Below are positions 1 through 6,753 of a stretch of 8,157 nt of DNA, piece after piece. The translations under genes were made by a program, and so were the position numbers. Position 1 is the first letter of the stretch; every line of letters begins with the position of its first letter. Under the pieces are notes generated by a model. The model ran no database searches, was not told the DNA's origin, and was given only the letters and a program-made list of their open reading frames with translations. The stretch is from JAWAPU01 sp038894275 (GTDB taxonomy: Archaea; Nanobdellota; Nanobdellia; UBA10117): NCBI GenBank assembly GCA_038894275.1, contig JAWAPU010000024.1:1-8157 (forward strand). The letters are read 5' to 3'.

Positions 1-233
1 TTACTTGTTCTAAATTTGATAACGGGGAATGCCTTACTTGGAAAGAAAACGGAAATTACAAGACGTTTTATAATGTACATTATCCTTTTTTATTAGAGAT
101 TAACTATAACGATACCACTAAAGCAGCTTTTCCAAAGAATAGTGATTATGCTAAATTTTATTTGAGCGAAAATGATGAAGATTATATTAATGAAAATTAC
201 CTGTTAAATCTTTCAGGTTATGTTTGTTTTTAA
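1..233 (+). CDS. C-terminal end of a hypothetical, probably extracellular protein (5' partial)
   Basis: An open + strand frame enters from the left edge (first full codon at base 3) and ends at TAA 231-233, leaving 76 residues. The fragment is rich in Tyr, Asn, Asp and Lys, lacks any hydrophobic helix, and has three Cys: two near its start spaced C-x7-C, and one as the penultimate residue (GYVCF end). It contains two N-glycosylation sequons (NDT, NLS). Disulfide-type cysteines with polar, aromatic-rich sequence suit the C-terminus of a secreted or surface protein, but I do not recognise a family. The start, any signal peptide and most domains are outside the window. It converges on the next gene with only 8 bases between the stops. 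Confidence 0.6.
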   Translation, partial: TCSKFDNGECLTWKENGNYKTFYNVHYPFLLEINYNDTTKAAFPKNSDYAKFYLSENDEDYINENYLLNLSGYVCF

Positions 234-241
234 AAAAATGA
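226..241. terminator. Possible oligo-T terminators between converging genes
   Basis: The 8-base gap between the two converging stops holds a run of seven A (232-238), read as T7 on the - strand just after the small - strand gene. A run of T (227-231) ends the + strand gene. Archaeal transcription often stops at oligo-T tracts without a hairpin, so this could serve both strands. In such AT-rich DNA the evidence is weak. Confidence 0.3.
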
Positions 242-469
242 TTAGATAAAATCGGTTATTATAAAACCTATCAAAAATCCGAGAAGAAGTCCTATTATTG
301 TTCCATGCACAAAATCCACCCAATCTTCATGAGCCTTTACTGCTAATCTGAATGGCAATTTTCGATTAGGCATTGTAATTTTTTTATATATGTTTTCAGA
401 AAATAACCATTTTTTAAAATAATTAAAGCTAAGGTTTATTTTTGCACCCAATTTTGATATTGTGGCCAT
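242..469 (-). CDS. Small hypothetical protein with one C-terminal membrane helix
   Basis: This 75-residue protein starts at ATG 469-467. Residues 1-55 are polar and basic. Residues 56-73 form one glycine-rich hydrophobic helix (GTIIGLLLGFLIGF), followed by only two residues, the layout of a tail-anchored membrane protein. A second Met at residue 33 (MPNRKLPF) is an alternative start that would leave about 43 residues with the helix intact. The gene is divergent from the DUF4013 gene with 36 bp between starts, and convergent with the partial gene on its left. No family is recognised. Support for it being real comes from the coherent membrane anchor, its fit between neighbours and the lack of a competing frame. 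Confidence 0.55.
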   Translation of the reverse strand: MATISKLGAKINLSFNYFKKWLFSENIYKKITMPNRKLPFRLAVKAHEDWVDFVHGTIIGLLLGFLIGFIITDFI

Positions 470-476
470 TTAAAAG

Positions 477-485
477 TTTAAAAAT
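477..485 (+). promoter_or_regulatory. TATA-like box for the DUF4013 gene
   Basis: The sequence TTTAAAATA is centred about 25 bases before the ATG at 506. This is where an archaeal TATA box would sit for a leaderless or near-leaderless transcript, and no Shine-Dalgarno motif is seen before this start. The region is uniformly AT-rich, so a chance match is possible. Confidence 0.3.
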
Positions 486-505
486 ACCAGATTATTAATT
501 TTTCC

Positions 506-1255
506 ATGACCTTGGAGCATATAAAAAAAGTATTTAAACCTAAAAATATTTTGGGCATATTTTTTACACTAATTCCGATTTTAGAATTTTGGGCAGAAGG
601 TTATAAATTAGCATATGCCAAAATACTTTCTCAAGGAAGTTTTGAGTTACCTAATTGGAAAGACTTTAAAACTTTATTTAAAATAGGTTTTTTTGCAAGA
701 GTGGTTCAATTATGTTTTTTAAGCGTGCCTTTTCTATTAATTTTATGGTTATATACAAAAAGTAAATTTGTAGCCGCGCAAATGCAAAATCTTGCTTTTG
801 TTAATTCTCAAACATTTCTATTACATCTCTATTCTATTAGACAAGTCGCATTGTTTTTAGTATTTGTTTTGGCTATTGTTTGCTTTTTCATGCCCGCATT
901 TGTTATTAATTATGCACGAACGCAAAATTTAAAACAAGCCTTTTCTAAAAATATTTTTCGGAAAATTTTTACAAAGCACCACATTCTTGGATGGTTATTA
1001 TCTTCAGCAGTGTCTATTGCTTGTTTAATTCTATTGTTGCTTTTATTCATGCAAGTAACATCTTTTTTTGCAAATAAAATAGAAACTTATTCACCTTTTT
1101 TGACTTTAGTTGTAATTTTAATATCTGGAGTAATTTTATGGTACCCAAGTTTTCTTTATTGGGCTATTTTAGGAAATGCTTGGTATAAAATTGAAAAAGA
1201 TTTGGAAGAAAAAAGAAGCTTAGAAAGCTTAGGTGTAAGTCAAGAAATTTATTAA
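506..1255 (+). CDS. DUF4013 family integral membrane protein
   Basis: This 249-residue protein has about five membrane helices, at roughly 14-30, 62-83, 112-135, 160-184 and 198-222, and a charged C-terminal tail. Residues 31-61 carry the pattern I associate with DUF4013: a GY motif just after the first helix, a short amphipathic stretch, a Gly, then LPxWxDF (48-54) and a second helix opening with GF. DUF4013 proteins are common in archaea and their function is not established; no catalytic residues stand out. The ATG at 506 is used because the first helix follows about 13 residues later and the preceding 36 bp separate it from a divergent gene. It ends 3 bp from the end of the convergent RAM-domain gene. 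Confidence 0.75.
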   Translation: MTLEHIKKVFKPKNILGIFFTLIPILEFWAEGYKLAYAKILSQGSFELPNWKDFKTLFKIGFFARVVQLCFLSVPFLLILWLYTKSKFVAAQMQNLAFVNSQTFLLHLYSIRQVALFLVFVLAIVCFFMPAFVINYARTQNLKQAFSKNIFRKIFTKHHILGWLLSSAVSIACLILLLLLFMQVTSFFANKIETYSPFLTLVVILISGVILWYPSFLYWAILGNAWYKIEKDLEEKRSLESLGVSQEIY

Positions 1256-1258
1256 TTG

Positions 1259-1486
1259 CTACGATACTATCAAAGTAGAAGTTTGTTTAACTCCTTTTAT
1301 TGTTCTTATTGTTAATAATAGAAAATCTGAAAGTTTTTCTAAATCGTCGATATTTATTTTCGCAATTAAATCCCATTCTCCATATATTAGCTCTACTTCT
1401 TCTACCTCATCTAAATCTAAAAGAGATTCTAAAACTTCGCGTTCTGCTCCTGCATCAGCACGTATTAAAACATAAGCATACACCAT
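1259..1486 (-). CDS. Stand-alone Lrp/AsnC ligand-binding (RAM) domain protein
   Basis: This 75-residue protein is a complete RAM (AsnC_trans_reg) domain. The first strand is AYVLIRADAG (4-13). A helix and an acidic linker follow, then the family signature YGEWDLIAKI (35-44) with the Gly and Asp expected at the ligand-contact turn, a helix (47-60) and a final strand (KQTSTLIV). Full Lrp regulators are about 140-160 residues with an N-terminal helix-turn-helix; none is present here, and the upstream 62 bp cannot encode one. Such single-domain forms oligomerise and may sense amino acids or other small effectors, modulating full-length Lrp proteins by mixed assembly; that role is inferred. It is divergent from the TGS-domain gene across a shared promoter region. 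Confidence 0.8.
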   Translation of the reverse strand: MVYAYVLIRADAGAEREVLESLLDLDEVEEVELIYGEWDLIAKINIDDLEKLSDFLLLTIRTIKGVKQTSTLIVS

Positions 1487-1509
1487 ATAAAATAAAAAGC
1501 AGTTAAATT

Positions 1510-1517
1510 ATTTAAAA
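1510..1517 (-). promoter_or_regulatory. TATA-like box for the RAM-domain gene
   Basis: Read on the - strand this is TTTTAAAT, 24-31 bases upstream of the ATG at 1486, the spacing expected for a leaderless archaeal transcript. There is no convincing Shine-Dalgarno site before that start. The assignment rests on position and composition only. Confidence 0.35.
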
Positions 1518-1519
1518 CT

Positions 1520-1527
1520 TTTTAAAA
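1520..1527 (+). promoter_or_regulatory. TATA-like box for the TGS-domain / hjc pair
   Basis: TTTTAAAA lies 22-29 bases upstream of the ATG at 1549 and just beside the TATA-like box for the opposite strand. The two boxes are 2 bp apart, so polymerase recruitment for the divergent genes may compete. A second AT-rich candidate (AAATATAAAT, 1532-1541) is too near the start for a leaderless transcript. Confidence 0.35.
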
Positions 1528-1548
1528 TTAAAAATATAAATTTAACGT

Positions 1549-2376
1549 ATGCCTACAAATGTCGGACCTGAATATTTAGCAGCAGAAGCTAAATATAGAG
1601 AAGCAAAAACCATAGAAGAAAAAATCTCAGCTTTAAAATTAATGCTTGCTACTGTGCCGAAACACAAAGGTACAGAAAAACTGCAAGTGCAACTTAAAAA
1701 AAGATTAGCAAAATTAAAAGAAAATTTAGAAAAATCAAAAACCAAAGGTAAAAAAAGTTTTACTATTAAAAAAGAAGGCGCAGCAACTATTGGCTTTATA
1801 TCTGCACTTGGAACATTAAAAAGCAAAATTTTTGCTAAGTTAGCAAACAGTTCTTACAATGGTGAAAACAATTACGGTTTTCAAATGAAAATGATATCTT
1901 TTGAAAATATTTGGCTTCAAGGTATCGATTTTCCGGCGATTTATTTTAATTTTCATGAATCGTCTTTAGCAGGCCAAACTTTTAGTCTCTTGCAAATTTG
2001 TGATGTTTTGGTTTTAATCGCAGATTCAGAGAAAGAATTAGATCTTATTAAACAAGAATTAAACTATTGTAAAAATTTACCGGTTCTAATTACAATTTCT
2101 TCGGATGTAGATTTAGAAAATTTAAAAAAAATGATTTGGTCAAAATGTAATAAAATAAGAATTTTGACAAAAACTTCAGGGAAAATAGCAGAAAAACCAA
2201 TAGTTTTAAAGAACGGGTCAAAAATAAAAGATTTAGCAAAAGAAATTCATCAAGACTTTATAAGAAAATTTAAGTATGCAAAGATTTGGGGACCATCAGC
2301 AAAATTTCCAGGGCAGAGTGTGGGTCTAGAACATGAATTAAAAGATACGGACATAGTTGAAATATATACTACTTAA
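1549..2376 (+). CDS. Obg/DRG-like TGS-domain protein with a degenerate G domain
   Basis: This 275-residue protein has the layout of archaeal TGS-domain GTPases. The N-terminal part (1-65) opens MPTNVGPEYLAAEAKY and continues as a Lys-rich helical stretch containing PKHKGTEKL. A G-domain-like middle spans about 76-210. A clear C-terminal TGS domain (214-274) contains GSKIKDLAKEIHQDF, WGPSAKFPGQSVGLEH and DIVEIY. The middle has lost the usual nucleotide-binding motifs. Where a GxxNxGKS P-loop is expected there is GFISALGTLKSK (82-93). The G3 DxPG position reads DFPA (127-130). The G4 NKxD position reads SSDVD (184-188). Relatives are translation-linked GTPases; this one probably binds nucleotide weakly or not at all and may keep only the RNA/ribosome-binding TGS and N-terminal parts (inference). 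hjc begins 1 bp after its stop. Confidence 0.75.
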   Translation: MPTNVGPEYLAAEAKYREAKTIEEKISALKLMLATVPKHKGTEKLQVQLKKRLAKLKENLEKSKTKGKKSFTIKKEGAATIGFISALGTLKSKIFAKLANSSYNGENNYGFQMKMISFENIWLQGIDFPAIYFNFHESSLAGQTFSLLQICDVLVLIADSEKELDLIKQELNYCKNLPVLITISSDVDLENLKKMIWSKCNKIRILTKTSGKIAEKPIVLKNGSKIKDLAKEIHQDFIRKFKYAKIWGPSAKFPGQSVGLEHELKDTDIVEIYTT

Positions 2377-2377
2377 A

Positions 2378-2752
2378 ATGGGCGGCAATATAAAAGGGTC
2401 AAATGCTGAACGCGAATTAGTTACTCTTTTATGGGGGCGCAATTTTGCAGCAATAAGAGCAGCAGGTTCTGGCGTATCGAGGTTTTATTCTCCTGACGTT
2501 TTGGCAAGTAACGGCTCAAAAATATTGGCGATAGAATGCAAGTCTACGAAACATAAATATCAATACTTTGAGCCACAACAAATAGATGATTTATTAAAAT
2601 TTGCGAAACTTTTTGGGGCTGAGCCTTGGCTCGCAGTTAAATTTTCTGGAGAATGGAAGTTTTTCAAACCGGAAGATTTAAAGAAAACACAGAATTTTTA
2701 TGTAATAACAAAAGAAGATAAAAGCAGACTTTTACAAGAATTTACAATTTAA
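2378..2752 (+). CDS. hjc: Holliday junction resolvase Hjc (archaeal type)
   Basis: This 124-residue protein is the usual Hjc length. Hjc dimers cut four-way DNA junctions in recombination and fork repair. The nuclease core is visible: KGSNAERE with E11, SPDVLA with D40, and IECKST with E53 and K55. This is the E...D...ExK pattern of archaeal Hjc, at almost the same spacing as I recall for the Sulfolobus enzyme. The later FEPQQIDDLLKFAKLFGAEP segment matches the conserved helix after the active site, and a VKF strand follows. The ATG at 2378 is preferred over an upstream TTG at 2357, because it lies 1 bp after the preceding stop and gives the normal N-terminus. Co-transcription with the TGS gene is likely. 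Its 3' end overlaps the opposing membrane protein gene by 11 bp. Confidence 0.92.
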   Translation: MGGNIKGSNAERELVTLLWGRNFAAIRAAGSGVSRFYSPDVLASNGSKILAIECKSTKHKYQYFEPQQIDDLLKFAKLFGAEPWLAVKFSGEWKFFKPEDLKKTQNFYVITKEDKSRLLQEFTI

Positions 2753-3038
2753 ACGCCCATTTTTTTCTTAAATATTCTGCGCTCTTTTTATGTTTTTCTT
2801 TTAAGTATATTAAAAATAAAAAAATTAGCAAAGTACAAATTAATGGCAGTACTAACAAAAATATAAGCAAAAAAGAAGCTCCCAGTAATGTTTTAACAGC
2901 CAAATAAATTAATATGCTTAAAATAAATATAAAAATAAGTGATATAAACAAACTTAAATTTATTAATGTTTTTGAAACATTTTCGTGAAAGTGCACAGAA
3001 AAAGGTTTCCTAATTTTATGTTTCAACATAAAGTCCAT
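2742..3038 (-). CDS. Small two-helix membrane protein, function unknown
   Basis: This 98-residue protein has a basic N-terminus (residues 5-23, with three His), two long hydrophobic helices at about 27-48 and 52-79 separated by a very short turn, and a basic, amphipathic C-terminal tail (80-98). That is a helical-hairpin membrane protein with both ends probably cytoplasmic by the positive-inside rule. A second Met at residue 4 is an equally possible start. It lies 31 bp after apgM on the same strand and is the last gene of the operon-like run. Its 3' end overlaps hjc on the other strand by 11 bp. No family is recognised, and nothing links it to the metabolic genes except position. Confidence 0.55.
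   Translation of the reverse strand: MDFMLKHKIRKPFSVHFHENVSKTLINLSLFISLIFIFILSILIYLAVKTLLGASFLLIFLLVLPLICTLLIFLFLIYLKEKHKKSAEYLRKKWAFKL
2760..2766 (+). terminator. Possible oligo-T terminator after hjc
   Basis: A run of seven T begins 8 bases after the hjc stop, followed by a T-rich stretch. This is the type of intrinsic archaeal terminator that needs no hairpin. It lies inside the 3' part of the opposing gene, so composition alone could also explain it. Confidence 0.35.
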
Positions 3039-3069
3039 ATCAAATTAAAGCATTTTTAATTAAAAAAGT

Positions 3070-4248
3070 TTACCTAATTTTTCGCCAAAGTTTTAAACCA
3101 TTTTCAAATTCACCTAAAGAACCTTTTTTAGCATTATTTTCGTTAAAACATAGTAAGTCGCCAATTTTATTTGGATTAAATATCATCACAGGCACAAAAT
3201 CTCTTGAGTGCGCTTTAATTATGCAAGGAGTGCTATGATCTCCGGTAACACAAATTACACAATCTAGCAAAATTTTTGAATTTGCTAATTTTGAAAAAAA
3301 TAACTTATCCAACTTTTCAAAATACTCTTTCTTTTTCAAATAATCGCCAAGATGTGAATATTTATCTGGATTTTTAAGATGAACATAAACGCCGTTGTAT
3401 TTTATTAAAGCATTTTCGATTTGATCAAAAAGATTTTTTAGCCCTTTAAAATTTATTAATTTCATTCCAGAGAGTTTTGCAATGGCTTTTTCTGCAGGCA
3501 TTTCCAAAATTGCAGCCCAATTTTTTCTTTTTTTTAATTTTGGTATTTTGCTACCCGCGCCTCTTAATAAAATAGTATTTGTTACATTTCTAAATTTGCT
3601 TTTGTTTAAAATTTCTTCCGCTAATTTTGCGTAATTATTTACTATTTCTGCAGTTTTTTTTGAATCTGGAGCCAGCGCTTTGCATTCAGGTATTTTCACA
3701 TCACTTCTATTCGGGATTGCTTCAGAAACAAAATTTTTATAAATTTTATATCCTGGGTGCCTATTCGATATTTTTGGGTTTAAATTTTTACCATGCAATA
3801 TTAAAACAGCTCGATAATCTTTTGTGTGATGAATTTTACACTTCACGTCCTTAATCTTAACTAATTTCGAATTAAGCAAATTACATATTTTTTTACCAAT
3901 ATTATCAGTTACTTTAGCTTCTATATTTTTTAATAAACCATTTTCACAAAAAGCAAAATTAACTCTTAAAGCAATTTCATTTTTTTTAACAGATATGTTT
4001 TTCCCAAAAGCTTCTAAAGGGCCTCTGCCAAAATAATGTTTGAAAGGATTATAACCTAAAAGAGATAATGTCGCGGCGTCTGATTCTGGCGCAAAATTTT
4101 TTTTAACAGACCAATGAACGCCTAGTTGTGATTTTTTTGCAAGAGCATCCCAATACGGTTTGTTCGCAGCAGCTAAAGGAGTTTTATTATGTAATTCTTT
4201 AATCGGTCTATCTCCTAATCCGTCAATTATTATGTAAATTGTTTTCAT
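3070..4248 (-). CDS. apgM: 2,3-bisphosphoglycerate-independent phosphoglycerate mutase (archaeal ApgM)
   Basis: This 392-residue protein interconverts 3- and 2-phosphoglycerate in the cytosol. It belongs to the alkaline phosphatase superfamily and is near the usual archaeal length of about 400. Visible motifs include the metal-binding N-terminus YIIIDGLGDRP (5-15, D9) and the nucleophile region ESDAATLSLLGYNP (55-68, S56). GRGPLEAFG lies at 74-82 and LLRGAG at 227-232. The metal site D295-x3-H299-x2-D302 appears in NPDKYSHLGD, and the C-terminal VTGDHSTP (334-341) carries D337 and H338, with H347 after it. The start codon overlaps the stop of AMP phosphorylase in an ATGA, so translation is probably coupled. 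In this operon it would draw off the 3-PG made by RuBisCO towards enolase. AGAGG close upstream of the ATG could be a weak ribosome site. Confidence 0.93.
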   Translation of the reverse strand: MKTIYIIIDGLGDRPIKELHNKTPLAAANKPYWDALAKKSQLGVHWSVKKNFAPESDAATLSLLGYNPFKHYFGRGPLEAFGKNISVKKNEIALRVNFAFCENGLLKNIEAKVTDNIGKKICNLLNSKLVKIKDVKCKIHHTKDYRAVLILHGKNLNPKISNRHPGYKIYKNFVSEAIPNRSDVKIPECKALAPDSKKTAEIVNNYAKLAEEILNKSKFRNVTNTILLRGAGSKIPKLKKRKNWAAILEMPAEKAIAKLSGMKLINFKGLKNLFDQIENALIKYNGVYVHLKNPDKYSHLGDYLKKKEYFEKLDKLFFSKLANSKILLDCVICVTGDHSTPCIIKAHSRDFVPVMIFNPNKIGDLLCFNENNAKKGSLGEFENGLKLWRKIR

Positions 4249-5738
4249 TTCCTCTCTTTTATTTTATACGGGTTATTTGCTTCGACAAAAGTTAAACCAT
4301 TAGAAAGTTTAAATCCAGATTCAGCATAAATTGTAAATAGGGGGTCTCCTTCTTTTACTTCGTCGCCAACTTTTGCTTTTAACAAAACCCCTGCACCTTT
4401 ATTAAATGGTGCGCCCAAAAATCTTCCTAACCGTTTAACTAGTTCATTATCTATTGCTTGAATAACTCCTGTTTTTTCTGCACAAATTGTTTCGTCATAT
4501 TTTCCAATTTGTATTTTATTAGACGCTATATTTGGATTTCCACCCTGGGCTCTAATAATTTCTTTAAACTTTTCTAAAGCTTTTCCTGAATTTAATATCT
4601 CCTTTGCTAATTTCAAACCTTTTCCTTTCGCAGCTTTTTTTCCTTCTTCTAAAAGTAAACTTGCAAAGTAAAGTGCTTTATTTTTTAAATCTTGAGGCGC
4701 ATCTTTAGCGTTTTCCAAAACTTTTAATACATCTATGCATTCAAGAGCAGGACCAATTCCATTTCCAACTGGTTGAGAGCCATCTATTTTTACAGATTTT
4801 ATCGAAATATCTAATCTAGAACAAAGCATTAAAAATTTTTTTTCTAATTCGCTTGCTCTTAAACGAGTACATTTTGTTCCTGGGCCATACGGAATTTCAA
4901 GAACTAAATTTGTAATTCCTAATGCGCGTTTTTTGGCAAGGATGGAAGAAAGCAACATCTCAGTAGGATCTATTTGAAGCGGTCTTTCAATTTCTATAAT
5001 GATGTCGTCTGCAGGAGCTATATCTAAAGCTCCGCCCCAAACAACGCAGCCTTTATGTTCTAAAACTAAATTTTTAACATCATCCAACTTAAAAGATACT
5101 GGCGCCAAAACTTCCATAGTATCGGCAGTGCCAGCAGGGTCGGTTATCGCTCTTGAAGAAGTTTTAGGAATATAAAGTCCTGCCGCGGCAACAATAGGTA
5201 CAACAATCATTGTTATTCTATTTCCTGGTACTCCGCCTATGCTATGAATGTCTAAAACGGGTTTAACATCTAATTTTAAAGTTTGGCCGGTTTCAGTAAT
5301 TGCTTTTGTTAAATGTTCAATTTCATCCATAGATAGTCTTCTAGTATAAATTCCTGTAACAAAAGATGCAATTTCCGCTTTTGTTAATCTATTATCCACT
5401 ATATCTGTTACAATTTCATAAATTTCGTCTTTAGTTAATTCCAACCCTTCTAATTTTTTTCTAATCGCTAAAATAGAATAAGGACTTTCTTCAGGTATTA
5501 TTGTTATTGGTTGATCGGCATCTAAATTTAACATTGCTCTAACCTCTTCGAAAACGCCAATTTCATCGTGTTTTAATTTTGAAGAAACATTTACTATCGC
5601 AACACAATATTTATTTTCAGACATAACTCGCACACGATCGTTTGGTTTGACGTCGAGATCTTCTGCAGCTTTAGGGTTTAACACTACAATAAACGGTCCT
5701 CCCGTTTCTATGTTAAGTAATTTTGCTTTTAGTCTCAT
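4245..5738 (-). CDS. deoA: AMP phosphorylase (archaeal DeoA-type)
   Basis: This 497-residue enzyme cleaves AMP (also CMP/UMP in characterised archaeal enzymes) with phosphate, giving free base and ribose-1,5-bisphosphate, the first step of the archaeal AMP/RuBisCO salvage route. It resembles the Thermococcus enzyme in length and layout. The extra N-terminal beta domain (1-85) is absent from bacterial thymidine phosphorylases. The helical and alpha/beta phosphorylase core contains DIHSIGGVPGNR (163-174), KTSSRAITDPAGTADTMEVL (192-211) and QIDPTEMLLSSILAKK (255-270). The C-terminal domain contains KGAGVLLKAKVGDEVKEGDP (447-466). The N-terminal domain and length argue against a plain thymidine or pyrimidine phosphorylase. 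Both ends overlap neighbours by 4 bp (ATGA): the AI-2E gene upstream and apgM downstream. This indicates one coupled transcript. Confidence 0.94.
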   Translation of the reverse strand: MRLKAKLLNIETGGPFIVVLNPKAAEDLDVKPNDRVRVMSENKYCVAIVNVSSKLKHDEIGVFEEVRAMLNLDADQPITIIPEESPYSILAIRKKLEGLELTKDEIYEIVTDIVDNRLTKAEIASFVTGIYTRRLSMDEIEHLTKAITETGQTLKLDVKPVLDIHSIGGVPGNRITMIVVPIVAAAGLYIPKTSSRAITDPAGTADTMEVLAPVSFKLDDVKNLVLEHKGCVVWGGALDIAPADDIIIEIERPLQIDPTEMLLSSILAKKRALGITNLVLEIPYGPGTKCTRLRASELEKKFLMLCSRLDISIKSVKIDGSQPVGNGIGPALECIDVLKVLENAKDAPQDLKNKALYFASLLLEEGKKAAKGKGLKLAKEILNSGKALEKFKEIIRAQGGNPNIASNKIQIGKYDETICAEKTGVIQAIDNELVKRLGRFLGAPFNKGAGVLLKAKVGDEVKEGDPLFTIYAESGFKLSNGLTFVEANNPYKIKERK

Positions 5739-6718
5739 ATTTCTTTATGGCCAAATTCAAAGCCAGAAGTATGTAAAAAAGCAATTATTATTATCATGAG
5801 CGCAGGGCCAACTATCACACCAACTGGTCCAACTAATATAACCCCTCCTAGTGTCCCTATTAAAACGAACAAAGGATGAAACGCCGCCCATTTGCCGGTG
5901 TAATATGGTCTAACAACATAGTCTAAAAATGCAGATATTCCTAAACCATATGCTCCAAATGCAAGGCCAATTTCTATGCGGCCGCTTAAAATTAATATAA
6001 CTATTACTGGTAAATATATCGCATAAGGGCCTATTATTGGCAAAATAGAAAGTAAACCCGCGCAAATTCCAGCGAGTATCGGTGCCGGCAAACCAAAAAT
6101 TAAAAAGCCAATAACAGCAACAAGTGCTTGTAGCAACCCGATAAATAACCAAACTTTGATGAAAGATTTGAAATATTTTTCTAAATCTTCAAATAAGTGT
6201 TGTTTTTTATCTGAAGGTAAAGGAGTAACTTTTTTAAACCAAGCATATATTTGCTCGCCATCTTTTAAAAAATAAAACAAAGATATCGTGAAAACAAAAA
6301 GAGATAACAAGAATTTTGGCAGCGATAGCACCAGTTCAGAGCTCCAAAGTATTGCTTTTTGGATTAATACGCTTATTAAATTTTCAAATGCAGAACCAAA
6401 TTCCGGATTGGCGACAAACCACGACTTGATATTTGCTTTACTGATTATTAAATAAACTTTTCCTAATTCGTTAAGCAAGGATTTGCTTCCTAAAATTAAA
6501 ACCCCGACAAAACCAATTAAAACTAAAATGGTTAGTAATCCTGCAGAAATATTTTTTCCTAATTTTGAACTGAGCTTTTTATAAGGTCTATATAAAAGTG
6601 CGGCAAATACTATTGCAATTATAAATGCAGAAAAGAAAGGTTTAAGTAATAAAAAACCTAATGCTAAAGCAACAATTAAAATTATTGCAGAAAGCAATTT
6701 TTTTGAATTAGTGGCCAT
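5735..6718 (-). CDS. AI-2E family (UPF0118) membrane transporter
   Basis: This 327-residue polytopic membrane protein has a paired N-terminal helix region (8-43), a helix at 58-78, and a soluble-leaning segment (80-130). More membrane helices follow at about 133-151, 188-209, 212-245, 247-266 and 283-316. Family marks include FYFLKDGEQIYAW (148-160), FGLPAPILAG followed by LPIIGPYAIYLP (208-237), and VRPYYTGKWAAFHPLFVLIG (269-288) with a Gly/Pro-rich end VGPVGVIVGP. Members have been linked to autoinducer-2 release or to Na+(or Li+)/H+ antiport; the substrate cannot be read from sequence. It overlaps AMP phosphorylase by 4 bp and follows the HAD gene after 35 bp, so a role in moving a substrate or product of nucleotide salvage is a reasonable guess. 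Confidence 0.88.
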   Translation of the reverse strand: MATNSKKLLSAIILIVALALGFLLLKPFFSAFIIAIVFAALLYRPYKKLSSKLGKNISAGLLTILVLIGFVGVLILGSKSLLNELGKVYLIISKANIKSWFVANPEFGSAFENLISVLIQKAILWSSELVLSLPKFLLSLFVFTISLFYFLKDGEQIYAWFKKVTPLPSDKKQHLFEDLEKYFKSFIKVWLFIGLLQALVAVIGFLIFGLPAPILAGICAGLLSILPIIGPYAIYLPVIVILILSGRIEIGLAFGAYGLGISAFLDYVVRPYYTGKWAAFHPLFVLIGTLGGVILVGPVGVIVGPALMIIIIAFLHTSGFEFGHKEI

Positions 6719-6753
6719 AATATTTTTATGATTTTACGTATTAAAAATCTTTT

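Noticed and set aside
1300..1506. + strand open frame of 68 codons opposite the RAM-domain gene
   Set aside because: Leu/His-rich translation with no domain; it is the antisense of a clearly recognisable RAM domain.
1542..1826. - strand open frame opposite the TGS-domain gene start
   Set aside because: Antisense of the well-matched N-terminal region of the TGS protein; hydrophobic content comes from complementing Lys/Glu codons.
2357..2377. TTG start giving hjc seven extra residues
   Set aside because: It lies inside the preceding gene, and the ATG at 2378 gives the normal Hjc N-terminus with the catalytic Glu at residue 11.
3627..3854. + strand open frame inside apgM
   Set aside because: Overlaps conserved phosphoglycerate mutase coding sequence and shows no recognisable feature of its own.
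4245..5738. Thymidine or pyrimidine phosphorylase instead of AMP phosphorylase
   Set aside because: The extra N-terminal domain, the 497-residue length and the linkage to RuBisCO fit the archaeal AMP phosphorylase.
5910..6152. - strand open frame in another phase within the AI-2E gene
   Set aside because: Cys/Trp-rich out-of-frame translation of conserved transporter sequence.
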